This document shows, one piece after another, positions 17,290 through 26,075 of a stretch of 40,132 bases of DNA. The notes beneath the pieces were generated by a model, which saw only the letters and a program-made list of their open reading frames with translations, searched no databases and had not been told where the DNA came from. The stretch comes from Cyclobacteriaceae bacterium. Its GTDB lineage: Bacteria; Bacteroidota; Bacteroidia; Cytophagales; Cyclobacteriaceae. The stretch is from positions 1-40,132 of the forward strand of contig JAHEGY010000036.1 of NCBI GenBank assembly GCA_024644875.1, in the 5' to 3' direction. Both the position numbers and the translations under genes were made by a program. The stretch's first letter is position 1, and each line of letters starts with the position of its first letter.

Positions 17290-17903
17290 ACGGATTTCTT
17301 CAGAAAAAGATAAGTATTGCTTATTTTTTCATCAATCAATAGGGTTTTGGTATTTTCTACTGTCTTTAAATAATCAAGTCTCAGAATCTCATCGAGTACA
17401 TCTCCGGTAAGAAAATATAAGTCCTCCTGCCCGGGCTCATCTATGTCCTTTTGATCACCTGGTTTATGATACGTGCTTAATCCAATCTTGCTTTGCATTC
17501 CCAGTAAGAGGAAACCACCATAATTCAGTATCCTGAATAATTGTCCGAACCATAAAAAAAAATCATTATGGTTTTTAGCGCTGTGCAATACATTAATGCA
17601 GATGATGGCGTCAAAAAAGTTGTCTGGGAAAGGATTATTTTCTATGGGAAATTTTTGTATTTGCTCTGCCTCAAAACTCTTGTTTAGTGACTTGCAATAT
17701 ATCCTGGCCATTTTTACCGCCTCCGGATTGGTATCAATTCCATAGATATTAAAACCATTATTAATGAAATAAGTCATGTTACGCCCTTCCCCGCAACCGG
17801 CATCCAGCATCCTGGATTGCCCTTGAAACCGGTTCTTTAAGATTTGATCTATCAGGATCAGGTCAGCATTACCGAATGTGCTATTAAGCATTTTTATATC
17901 CAT
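17286..17903 (-). CDS. Class I SAM-dependent methyltransferase
   Basis: The 205-residue Rossmann-like methyltransferase carries motif I, MLDAGCGEGRNM (32-43), and an acidic residue at the end of strand 2 (YGIDTNPEA, D57) that would hold the ribose of S-adenosylmethionine. Motif IV appears as FDAIICINVLHSAKN and a post-motif as LLLGMQSKIGL. This is the Methyltransf_11/25 type, typical of small-molecule methyltransferases and tellurite-resistance (TehB)-like proteins. The substrate is unknown. The gene is divergent from the Prc-type protease gene, with 119 bp between starts and a short palindrome in that gap. Its end overlaps the small 93-residue gene by 4 bp. Confidence 0.9.
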   Translation of the reverse strand: MDIKMLNSTFGNADLILIDQILKNRFQGQSRMLDAGCGEGRNMTYFINNGFNIYGIDTNPEAVKMARIYCKSLNKSFEAEQIQKFPIENNPFPDNFFDAIICINVLHSAKNHNDFFLWFGQLFRILNYGGFLLLGMQSKIGLSTYHKPGDQKDIDEPGQEDLYFLTGDVLDEILRLDYLKTVENTKTLLIDEKISNTYLFLKKSV

Positions 17904-17954
17904 ATTCCTGAATTGTCAAAAAAATCTGGCATTTTTGTTGATTATAGTAACAAT

Positions 17955-17970
17955 TATAACATTTGTTATA
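17955..17970. promoter_or_regulatory. Perfect palindrome between the methyltransferase and protease genes
   Basis: TATAAC at 17955-17960 and GTTATA at 17965-17970 form a perfect 6-bp inverted repeat around ATTT. It sits 52 bp from each of the two divergent start codons, where an operator would be expected. It is AT-rich, so chance occurrence is quite possible. No adjacent regulator gene points to a binding protein. Confidence 0.25.
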
Positions 17971-18022
17971 TCAATAGAAGCATATATTCGTTTAAATTCA
18001 TGGATAAATTTCTAATAAAAGC

Positions 18023-20077
18023 ATGAATAACAAGAAAATTAAAGGATTGCTCCTGTCTTTGATCGTTCTGTTCATATCGGTTCTTTCGAGCAGTCATACT
18101 AATGATAATGATCCGGGAACTTTAAAGCCAACAGATCATCAGGAGAAAGTCAGCATGGTTGTATCTACCATTCTTGAAAAATATCATTTCAGGAAAATGC
18201 AGATAGATGATTCTATTTCATCCATCATATTTGACAATTATGTAAATGGGTTCGATCCAAATAAGATATACTTTCTGCAAGCGGATATTGACCAGTTTCA
18301 AAAGTACAGGTACAGTATGGATGATGGACTTCGGTCAGGTGATCTCAGCGCAGCATTTGAAATATATAATGTTTTCCAGGCCAGGTATAAAGAAAGGAAC
18401 GAGTACGCAATTCAGTTAATTCAGGAAGATTTTGATTATTCCAGGGATGAAATGATCGTGATTGACCGTGAGAATTCTGCTTGGGCCAGCACCAATGAGG
18501 AATTGAACTTATACTGGAGGAAGTATGTGAAAAATGAAAAGCTGTCCAGGATCTTAAATGATACAGAAGAAGATAAAGTTACGGAGAACCTGACCAAGAG
18601 GTATGAAAATTTACTCAACTGGCTGGTAAAATTTAAAAGCGATGATGTTTTTCAGATATATATGAATTCGATTTCTGAAGCATTTGATCCGCATACTAAT
18701 TATTTCCTCCCCATAACCTATGATAACTTTATGATCGGCATGAGTCAGAGCCTGGAAGGTATCGGGGCAAGCTTGCAATCAGACAATGAATATACCAAGG
18801 TCGCTGAGATCCTCCCGGGAGGACCGGCTTTTAAAAGTAAACTGATTGTGAAAGACGATCGAATAGTTGGGGTTGCCCAGGGGGAAGATGGAGAAATGGT
18901 AGACATTATTGGATGGCGTCTGGATGAAGCAGTAAAGATCATTAGAGGTCCAAAAGGATCAGTTATACGATTAAAAATTCTGAAAGGTGAAGATGGTCCC
19001 GCTGCAAAACCTATCGAGATATCACTTGTTAGGGATAAGATAAAAATAGAAGAGGCGGCTCCCAAAGAGGAAGTGATGACCATATACCGGGGTAGTAAAC
19101 CTTACAGGATAGGTGTAATCACCATACCTTCTTTTTATCTGGATTTTGAAGGTTACAGAAGAGGAGATACTGATTATAAAAGCACCACGAAAGACGTAAA
19201 AAAGCTGCTTACAAAATTAGAGAATGACAGTATTGATGCTATATTACTTGATTTAAGAAATAATGGTGGCGGTTCTTTGGCCGAGGCAATTGAACTTACA
19301 GGATTATTTATTCCTGATGGACCCGTTGTACAGATTAAAAATACGACCGGTAAAGTTGAGGTGCAGGAAGATGAAGATGACAAATTGTACTACGATGGCC
19401 CACTGGGCGTGTTGATCAACCGTTTTTCGGCCTCAGCATCTGAGATCTTTTCAGGAGCCATCCAGGATTATAAAAGAGGCGTAGTTATAGGGGAGCAATC
19501 TTATGGAAAAGGGACTGTTCAAAACTTATTGGATATTGACCGGTTCCTGCCTTCCTGGGATGAAAAACCGGGACAGGTCAAAATGACAATAGCTAAATTT
19601 TACAGGGTTACTGGCAGCAGCACCCAGAATAAAGGCGTGACACCGGATATTGAATTACCATCAAGGTTCAGCGCAGAGGATTTTGGAGAAAGTGCCCTTC
19701 CCAGTGCGCTGCCCTGGGACAAAATTAACTCATCAAAATTCAGGATCATGAACTCCATTGATGACCAGATCATTCGAAAACTCGCCAGGGAACATGAAAA
19801 ACGACTGAAAGACGATCCTTATCTTAGAGAACTGATTAACCTGAATGAAGACTTCAAGAAAATGCAGGAACTTTCAGAGTTAAGCTTGAACCTGGAAGAG
19901 AGAAAAAGCCAGCAGGAAGAAATTGAGCAAATAAACGCTGATCGGGAAGAATTATATGGAACACTTCGCGAAGGAGAAACCGATGAAGTAATTTTTGAGG
20001 AAAGCGAAGTAGAGGATGCTTATCTGAGAGAAGGATTGAACATAGTGGCCGACTGGCTGACTTTTAGAATTGGATAA
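18023..20077 (+). CDS. prc: Carboxy-terminal processing (tail-specific) protease, S41A family
   Basis: The 684-residue exported serine protease of the Prc/Tsp type starts with a signal sequence (about 1-24) whose exact cleavage is unclear. A helical N-terminal domain follows (about 35-225), then a PDZ domain (about 235-340, beginning near GIGASLQ), the S41 protease core (about 360-560) and a helical C-terminal domain like DUF3340. The catalytic serine is expected at S471 in SASASEIF and the lysine at K496 in SYGKGTVQ; the 25-residue spacing equals that in E. coli Prc. The substrate-binding LLDLRNNGGG (408-417) is also intact. It cleaves proteins from their C-termini in the periplasm and acts in envelope quality control and peptidoglycan-enzyme turnover. 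The ArgD-like gene starts 12 bp after its stop, so the two are probably co-transcribed. Confidence 0.93.
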   Translation: MNNKKIKGLLLSLIVLFISVLSSSHTNDNDPGTLKPTDHQEKVSMVVSTILEKYHFRKMQIDDSISSIIFDNYVNGFDPNKIYFLQADIDQFQKYRYSMDDGLRSGDLSAAFEIYNVFQARYKERNEYAIQLIQEDFDYSRDEMIVIDRENSAWASTNEELNLYWRKYVKNEKLSRILNDTEEDKVTENLTKRYENLLNWLVKFKSDDVFQIYMNSISEAFDPHTNYFLPITYDNFMIGMSQSLEGIGASLQSDNEYTKVAEILPGGPAFKSKLIVKDDRIVGVAQGEDGEMVDIIGWRLDEAVKIIRGPKGSVIRLKILKGEDGPAAKPIEISLVRDKIKIEEAAPKEEVMTIYRGSKPYRIGVITIPSFYLDFEGYRRGDTDYKSTTKDVKKLLTKLENDSIDAILLDLRNNGGGSLAEAIELTGLFIPDGPVVQIKNTTGKVEVQEDEDDKLYYDGPLGVLINRFSASASEIFSGAIQDYKRGVVIGEQSYGKGTVQNLLDIDRFLPSWDEKPGQVKMTIAKFYRVTGSSTQNKGVTPDIELPSRFSAEDFGESALPSALPWDKINSSKFRIMNSIDDQIIRKLAREHEKRLKDDPYLRELINLNEDFKKMQELSELSLNLEERKSQQEEIEQINADREELYGTLREGETDEVIFEESEVEDAYLREGLNIVADWLTFRIG

Positions 20078-20089
20078 AGATTTTACCTT

Positions 20090-21271
20090 ATGGATTCAAC
20101 ACAGGAATTAGAAAACACATATCATTTTGACCTCTACCGCCGATTACCTGTTACCTTGGTGAAAGGCAAGGGTATCTATGTCTGGGATTCAAAAGGGGAT
20201 AAATATCTCGATTTTCTTTCAGGAATTGCTGTTAACGCATTGGGACATAGTCATCCGGCCATTATTAAGTCGATCAGAATCCAGTCACAAAAGCTAATAC
20301 ACACATCGAATATATATTATACTGTTCCCCAGGCCCGGCTGGCCAAACTTCTTTGTGGGTTGAGCGGCTATGAGAGAGCCTTCTTTTGTAATTCAGGATT
20401 AGAGGCTAATGAAGCAGCTATTAAGCTGGCCCGAAAGATTGGGAATAAAAAGGGCAAAAAAGGCCCTATCGTCTCTTTTACAGGGGGCTTTCATGGACGG
20501 TCGCTGGCTTCCATATCGATGGGTTCGGAAAAATTACAAAATGGATTTGGCCCTTTACCGGATGGTTTCCAGAAATTACCGTTTAATGACCTTAGAGCTG
20601 CTAAAGAAAACATTAATAACGAAACAATTGCAGTATTTGTCGAGGCAGTTCAGGGAGAAGGAGGCGTAATCCCGGCTGATAAAGATTTTATTACAGGACT
20701 CCAGCAACATTGCAAGGACCATGATGTCCTTCTGATCTTTGATGAGATACAAACCGGTTTTGGCCGTACAGGTAATTTATTTGGTTTTATGCATTATGGT
20801 GTTAAACCCGATATCATAACAGTTGCCAAGGCTTTGGGCGGCGGTTTCCCGATAGGTGCCGTATTGACCTCTGAAGAGATTTCCAAAGGCTTTGAATATG
20901 GGGATCATGGAACAACATTCGGAGGGAATCCATTGGCCTGTAATGTAGCTGAAACAGTTGTCACAACAATAATAAATAAAGAACTCATCGGGAATGCCCA
21001 AAAACTCGGCACATATATGCTTGGCAGGTTGGAAAAATTGTCAAGAAAATTACCGATAATAAAAGAGGTAAGGGGATTAGGACTGATGGTCGGGATTGAA
21101 CTTAATGTGCCATGCCGGCCGATCATGTTAAAAATGCTTGAAAGAGGATTTCTGGTGAACTGCACAGCCGAAAAAACCATCAGGCTTCTTCCACCCTTGA
21201 TTGTGAGAAAAAGGGAGATTGATAGCCTGATCAAAAACCTTTACAGGGTTTTATCCAGAGAAAAGATTTAG
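20090..21271 (+). CDS. argD: Class III PLP aminotransferase, acetylornithine aminotransferase-like
   Basis: The 393-residue fold-type I aminotransferase has the class III signature with the PLP lysine at K247 (TVAKALGGGFPIGA). Cofactor and substrate motifs are all present: NSGLEANEAAIKLAR (101-115), FHGRSLASISMG (134-145), EAVQGEGGV (185-193) and FDEIQTGFGRTG (217-228). Length and the GTTFGGNPLA motif fit the ArgD/AstC group, which transfers an amino group between N-acetylornithine or N-succinylornithine and 2-oxoglutarate. Close relatives act on ornithine, 4-aminobutyrate or succinyl-diaminopimelate, so the symbol is tentative. No other arginine gene lies in the window. It follows the prc gene by 12 bp and precedes gltB by 270 bp, and its reaction would draw on glutamate made by the gltBD product. 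Confidence 0.82.
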   Translation: MDSTQELENTYHFDLYRRLPVTLVKGKGIYVWDSKGDKYLDFLSGIAVNALGHSHPAIIKSIRIQSQKLIHTSNIYYTVPQARLAKLLCGLSGYERAFFCNSGLEANEAAIKLARKIGNKKGKKGPIVSFTGGFHGRSLASISMGSEKLQNGFGPLPDGFQKLPFNDLRAAKENINNETIAVFVEAVQGEGGVIPADKDFITGLQQHCKDHDVLLIFDEIQTGFGRTGNLFGFMHYGVKPDIITVAKALGGGFPIGAVLTSEEISKGFEYGDHGTTFGGNPLACNVAETVVTTIINKELIGNAQKLGTYMLGRLEKLSRKLPIIKEVRGLGLMVGIELNVPCRPIMLKMLERGFLVNCTAEKTIRLLPPLIVRKREIDSLIKNLYRVLSREKI

Positions 21272-21357
21272 GTTTTTACTGCATATTTTTTCAATGATAT
21301 GGATTTAATGGATTAATATTTTTTTTATCTAGAATTCAATAAATCAGCAGAATTTTG

Positions 21358-21495
21358 TATTTTTGAGGGCTTTTGCTCAAAAAAATTGCGATTTTGCAAG
21401 TTTTTATCCGGAAGGCAATATTTTATTGCATACATTCCGGTCATTTCAAGATAATATTCTGATAGGAATAGTTGTGTAAGCAATAATATTTTGCT
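21358..21495 (+). promoter_or_regulatory. Regulatory region upstream of gltB with several inverted repeats
   Basis: The 270-bp gap before gltB contains unusually dense dyad symmetry. TATTTTTG at 21358-21365 fits the TAnnTTTG -7 element. TTTTTGAG (21360-21367) pairs with CTCAAAAA (21376-21383). TTGC/GCAA half-sites lie at 21386-21399. A nested palindrome spans 21408-21440: outer CCGGAA/TTCCGG, inner GCAATA/TATTGC. A third GCAA-type dyad, AGCAA/TTGCT, lies at 21479-21495. Such clustering suggests operator sites or RNA leader structure controlling glutamate synthase. The binding protein and the true transcription start are not known. Confidence 0.45.
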
Positions 21496-21541
21496 AATAC
21501 AGATATTGGATTAAGATGATTTTTTATAAAATTTCAAATAA

Positions 21542-24500
21542 ATGACAATACAGAAGAGAAAAGGACTGTATGATCCAAGTATGGAACATGATGCCTGTGG
21601 GATTGGTTTTCTGGCCAATTTGAAAGCGAAGCGGACTCATAAACTGGTTGAGGATTCGCTGATCATGCTGGGAAATATGGAGCATCGAGGAGGTTGTGGA
21701 TGTGAACCGGAAACAGGGGACGGGGCTGGTATCCTGATCCAGATACCTCATGAGTTTTTTGAGAAAGAATGTGCTAAAATTGATATAGACTTACCTAGTC
21801 AGGGTAAATATGGAGTTGGTATGATCTTTTTCCCGAAAGACGAAACAATAAGGGAAGAATGCAGGACTATTTTAAATATTAATATAAGGAAGCTGGGATT
21901 CAAATTACTGGGTTATCGAAAAGTGCCCATCAATAATGAAGGCGTAGGGAAAACAGCTTTATCCTTGGAGCCTCAGATAGAACAGGTATTTGTTACCCAT
22001 GAAGAGTTTTGTGATGATCCGGAAACTTTCGAACGAAAACTTTATGTTTTAAGGCGTCATACAACACATACCATAGGAAGAAATGTAAAAGAGAATGCCG
22101 GATTTTTCTATATTCCCACATTCTCCTGCAATACCATTTCATACAAAGGTCAGCTTACTACCTTTCAGCTGGAATCTTATTTTACTGATCTGATGGATCC
22201 GAATGTCTTATCTGCATTTGCTCTGATTCATTCCAGGTTTTCTACAAATACATTTCCGAACTGGAAGCTAGCTCAGCCTTTTCGTTATATTGCACATAAT
22301 GGCGAGATCAATACCATTAAAGGGAATGTCAACTGGATGCTTTCCAATCAGACACTTCTTGAATCCACCCTCTTTACCAAGGAAGAGATACAAATGCTAC
22401 TTCCCATATGTGATTCTTTTCACTCCGATTCAGCCAATCTTGATGCCGTGATAGAATTGCTGGTAATGGGAGGAAGGTCCCTTCCGCATGTTATGATGAT
22501 GCTTATTCCGGAAGCCTGGCAGGAACATGATCAGATGGACCAGAAAAGAAAGGAGTTCTATCAATACCATGCTGCCCTAATGGAGCCATGGGATGGCCCT
22601 GCCTCAATATGTTTTACCGATGGTAAGATTGTTGGGGCAACCCTGGACAGGAACGGTTTACGGCCTTCAAGGTATTGCCTTACAAAAGATGATCTGGTGA
22701 TCATGGCCTCTGAGGCCGGAGCGCTTCCTGTAGATCAGTCAAAGGTTGTCCTCAAGGGCAGGCTTCAACCAGGCAGGATGTTCATTGCAGATCTTGAAAA
22801 AGGAAGAATTGTAAGTGATGAGGAGGTTAAGGAAGAGATTATCTCTATGAAACCCTTCGATGAGTGGATAAAATATAATGAAATAGGAATAGATGAACTT
22901 CCGGAAGTTGAAGAGGAGCGTTATCCTTATGATCCGGAATCATTACTTATTAAGCAAAGGGCGTTTGGATATACATCTGAAGATTTGAATATGCTATTGG
23001 CACCTATGATTGAAGACGGCAAAGAACCGATCGGCTCAATGGGTGCAGACACTCCGCTGGCAGTGTTATCACACAAAAGCCAGCATCTTTCAAGTTACTT
23101 TAAGCAGTTGTTTGCACAAGTTAGCAATCCGCCAATCGATCCGATTCGTGAAAGGATCGTCATGTCCTTATATACAAGTCTTGGAAGAACCTGGAACATT
23201 CTTTCTCAAACGCCACTTCATGTCAAGCAGATATATTTACCGCAGCCTGTTATCAGTAATTTTGAACTCAACAAAATACGACACATAAAACATACTAATT
23301 TCAGGGTTGGAAGTATCGATATTACATTCAACCCAAAAGATGGTAAAAAGGGATTGGAAACAGCCATTAAGAGGATATGCAATGATGCTGATTTTGGGAT
23401 TATTCATGATGGATGCAATATTTTAATATTGACAGACAGGGCAACCGGAACGGATAAAGCACCTATACCATCATTACTTGCTGTCGGATCGATCCATCAT
23501 CATCTCGTAAAAAATGGAAGAAGGGTCAGGGCAGGTATTGTGGTTGAAGCCGGTGATATATGGGAAACCCATCATTATGCCACACTTATTGGCTATGGAG
23601 CCAATGCCGTTAATCCTTACCTAGTCCTTGATACCGTAAAAAATATTCATGACAGTAAGCTTATCAGCAAGGAACTTACTCCTGAAGAAGCTGAGAAAAA
23701 TTATATCAAGGCTATTGGGGGAGGATTGTTGAAGATATTCTCAAAAATGGGAATATCTACACTTCAATCTTACCATGGTGCACAGATCTTTGAAGCCATT
23801 GGTTTAAGTAAAGCAGTTATCGATAAATATTTTACCGGGACTGTTTCTCGAATTGAAGGTCTTGATCTGGAAGGCATTGCCAAAGAAATACTTGTACGGC
23901 ATAGATTGGCATTCCCTGAAAAACCGATACCGGTCAATACCCTCGAGGTAGGTGGGGTTTACCAGTGGAAACGACGTGGTGAGGTACACCTTTTCAATCC
24001 GGAAACCATTTCTCTTTTACAGGAGGCAACCAGGAATAAAAATTATGATGTTTATAAACGATATGCTGAAAAAGTAAATATTCAATCTGAAAAGGCTATT
24101 ACTTTAAGAAGCCTTCTTCAATTCTCCGAGAGAGAACCTGTTCCGATCGATGAAGTGGAACCAAAGGAAGAGATATTCAGGAGATTTGCAACCGGAGCAA
24201 TGTCATTTGGTTCTATTTCTCATGAAGCTCATTCTACCCTGGCCATAGCCATGAACCGAATAGGTGCTAAAAGTAACAGCGGTGAAGGAGGAGAAGATGA
24301 GATCCGGTTTAAACGCAAGAAAAATGGAGACTGGGAACGGTCAGCCATTAAGCAGGTAGCATCAGGAAGATTTGGTGTGACAAGCAATTACCTTAGCAAT
24401 GCCAATGAACTTCAGATCAAGATTGCGCAGGGAGCGAAACCTGGAGAAGGGGGACAATTGCCCGGACATAAGGTTGATGACTGGATAGGTCGCGTAAGGA

Positions 24501-26065
24501 ACTCCACTCCGGGTGTTGGTTTGATATCACCTCCTCCGCATCATGATATTTATTCTATTGAAGATCTAGCCCAGTTGATATTCGATCTAAAGAATGCCAA
24601 CCGGGAGTCCCGTGTAAATGTTAAACTGGTATCAGAGATAGGTGTTGGAACTATTGCAGCAGGTGTTGCTAAAGGCAAGGCAGACGTAGTCTTGATCAGT
24701 GGTTTTGATGGCGGTACCGGAGCTTCTCCAATGAGTTCTATACGGCATGCAGGATTACCCTGGGAGCTTGGATTGTCTGAGACACACCAGACCCTTGTCC
24801 TGAATGACCTGAGAAGCCGGATTACGGTACAGGTGGATGGACAGATGCGTACAGCTAGGGATCTGGCGATCGCTACTTTGTTGGGTGCTGAGGAATGGGG
24901 TGTAGCAACCGCAGCCCTGGTAGTAGAAGGTTGTATCCTGATGAGAAAGTGCCATATGAATACCTGCCCGGTAGGCATTGCAACACAGAGACCGGAATTA
25001 CGAAAAGTATTTTCAGGGGATCCTGACCATGTGGTAAATTATTTTACCTTCCTGGCTGAAGAATTAAGGGAAATAATGGCGGACTTGGGATTCAGGAACA
25101 TTAATGAAATGGTTGGTCAGGCAGATGTCCTTAGGGTCAGGGAAGATCTGGATTTCTGGAAACTAAAAACCCTTGACCTGAAACCAATCATAACAAAGAT
25201 TGATGCACCTGAAAACGTTGGTCTTTACAAGCAGATGGAGCAGGACCATGAACTCGATCGTATCCTTGACCTGAAGCTTATTGGTGTAGCCAAACCAGCG
25301 CTGGACAAGGCTGATCCTGTATCTGCTGAATTTGATATCCGGAATATAGATCGTGCGGTGGGTGCCATGCTGTCCAATGAGATCTCCAAAAAATATGGCA
25401 GTGTCGGATTGCCTGATGGAACGATTAATATTAAATTAAGAGGATCTGCAGGCCAGAGTTTCGGGGTTTTTGGCACTAAAGGCATTCGTTTTGAACTTGA
25501 AGGTGAAGCCAATGATTACTTTGGAAAGGGACTTTCCGGAGCCCAGCTAATTATCTACCCAGACAGGAATGCGAAATTTGAAGCCAAAAAGAATATAATT
25601 ATTGGGAATGTTGCATTTTATGGCGCTACCTCAGGAGAGGCTTATATCAGAGGCATGGCCGGTGAACGTTTCTGCGTTAGAAACTCAGGCGTTACAGCCG
25701 TTGTGGAAGGTGTGGGTGATCATGGATGTGAATATATGACTGGCGGATATGCCGTAATTCTCGGACCAACGGGAAGAAATTTCGCAGCCGGGATGAGTGG
25801 TGGCATTGCTTATGTATACGATCCTGAAAGTAAATTCGCTATCAATTGTAATAAGGAGATGGTTGACTTCGATCCATTGGAAAATGAGGATTTAAGCCGG
25901 ATAAAAAGACTTATTAAGAATCATCGGTCTTTTACAAACAGTGGTATCGCCAAGGATATATTGGAAGATTTTGAAAATGCTGTTCAAAGTTTCATAAAGG
26001 TTATGCCAAGGGATTATAAGGCAGTATTGTTGAAGAATAAAGCAAAAGTACAGGCTATAGTTTAA
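21542..26065 (+). CDS. gltB: Glutamate synthase (NADPH/ferredoxin), large subunit
   Basis: The 1507-residue full-length large subunit transfers the glutamine amide to 2-oxoglutarate to make two glutamates. An 18-residue propeptide precedes the N-terminal nucleophile Cys19 (DACGIGF) of the class II glutaminase domain (to about 410). A central linking domain follows (about 440-740), then the FMN-binding synthase barrel (about 800-1190) with SGEGGED, KPGEGGQLPG and FDGGTGASP motifs. The [3Fe-4S] cysteines are C1131, C1137 and C1142 (CxxxxxCxxxxC). The C-terminal beta-helix domain covers about 1240-1460. Everything needed for catalysis is present. gltD starts 10 bp downstream, so the subunits share an operon. 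Together with glutamine synthetase, not in this window, it forms the GS-GOGAT ammonium assimilation route. Confidence 0.98.
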   Translation: MTIQKRKGLYDPSMEHDACGIGFLANLKAKRTHKLVEDSLIMLGNMEHRGGCGCEPETGDGAGILIQIPHEFFEKECAKIDIDLPSQGKYGVGMIFFPKDETIREECRTILNINIRKLGFKLLGYRKVPINNEGVGKTALSLEPQIEQVFVTHEEFCDDPETFERKLYVLRRHTTHTIGRNVKENAGFFYIPTFSCNTISYKGQLTTFQLESYFTDLMDPNVLSAFALIHSRFSTNTFPNWKLAQPFRYIAHNGEINTIKGNVNWMLSNQTLLESTLFTKEEIQMLLPICDSFHSDSANLDAVIELLVMGGRSLPHVMMMLIPEAWQEHDQMDQKRKEFYQYHAALMEPWDGPASICFTDGKIVGATLDRNGLRPSRYCLTKDDLVIMASEAGALPVDQSKVVLKGRLQPGRMFIADLEKGRIVSDEEVKEEIISMKPFDEWIKYNEIGIDELPEVEEERYPYDPESLLIKQRAFGYTSEDLNMLLAPMIEDGKEPIGSMGADTPLAVLSHKSQHLSSYFKQLFAQVSNPPIDPIRERIVMSLYTSLGRTWNILSQTPLHVKQIYLPQPVISNFELNKIRHIKHTNFRVGSIDITFNPKDGKKGLETAIKRICNDADFGIIHDGCNILILTDRATGTDKAPIPSLLAVGSIHHHLVKNGRRVRAGIVVEAGDIWETHHYATLIGYGANAVNPYLVLDTVKNIHDSKLISKELTPEEAEKNYIKAIGGGLLKIFSKMGISTLQSYHGAQIFEAIGLSKAVIDKYFTGTVSRIEGLDLEGIAKEILVRHRLAFPEKPIPVNTLEVGGVYQWKRRGEVHLFNPETISLLQEATRNKNYDVYKRYAEKVNIQSEKAITLRSLLQFSEREPVPIDEVEPKEEIFRRFATGAMSFGSISHEAHSTLAIAMNRIGAKSNSGEGGEDEIRFKRKKNGDWERSAIKQVASGRFGVTSNYLSNANELQIKIAQGAKPGEGGQLPGHKVDDWIGRVRNSTPGVGLISPPPHHDIYSIEDLAQLIFDLKNANRESRVNVKLVSEIGVGTIAAGVAKGKADVVLISGFDGGTGASPMSSIRHAGLPWELGLSETHQTLVLNDLRSRITVQVDGQMRTARDLAIATLLGAEEWGVATAALVVEGCILMRKCHMNTCPVGIATQRPELRKVFSGDPDHVVNYFTFLAEELREIMADLGFRNINEMVGQADVLRVREDLDFWKLKTLDLKPIITKIDAPENVGLYKQMEQDHELDRILDLKLIGVAKPALDKADPVSAEFDIRNIDRAVGAMLSNEISKKYGSVGLPDGTINIKLRGSAGQSFGVFGTKGIRFELEGEANDYFGKGLSGAQLIIYPDRNAKFEAKKNIIIGNVAFYGATSGEAYIRGMAGERFCVRNSGVTAVVEGVGDHGCEYMTGGYAVILGPTGRNFAAGMSGGIAYVYDPESKFAINCNKEMVDFDPLENEDLSRIKRLIKNHRSFTNSGIAKDILEDFENAVQSFIKVMPRDYKAVLLKNKAKVQAIV

Positions 26066-26075
26066 AATATAGAAT

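Noticed and set aside
24550-24978. 142-residue minus-strand frame inside gltB
   Set aside because: It lies entirely within an unambiguous catalytic region of gltB and has no recognisable features.
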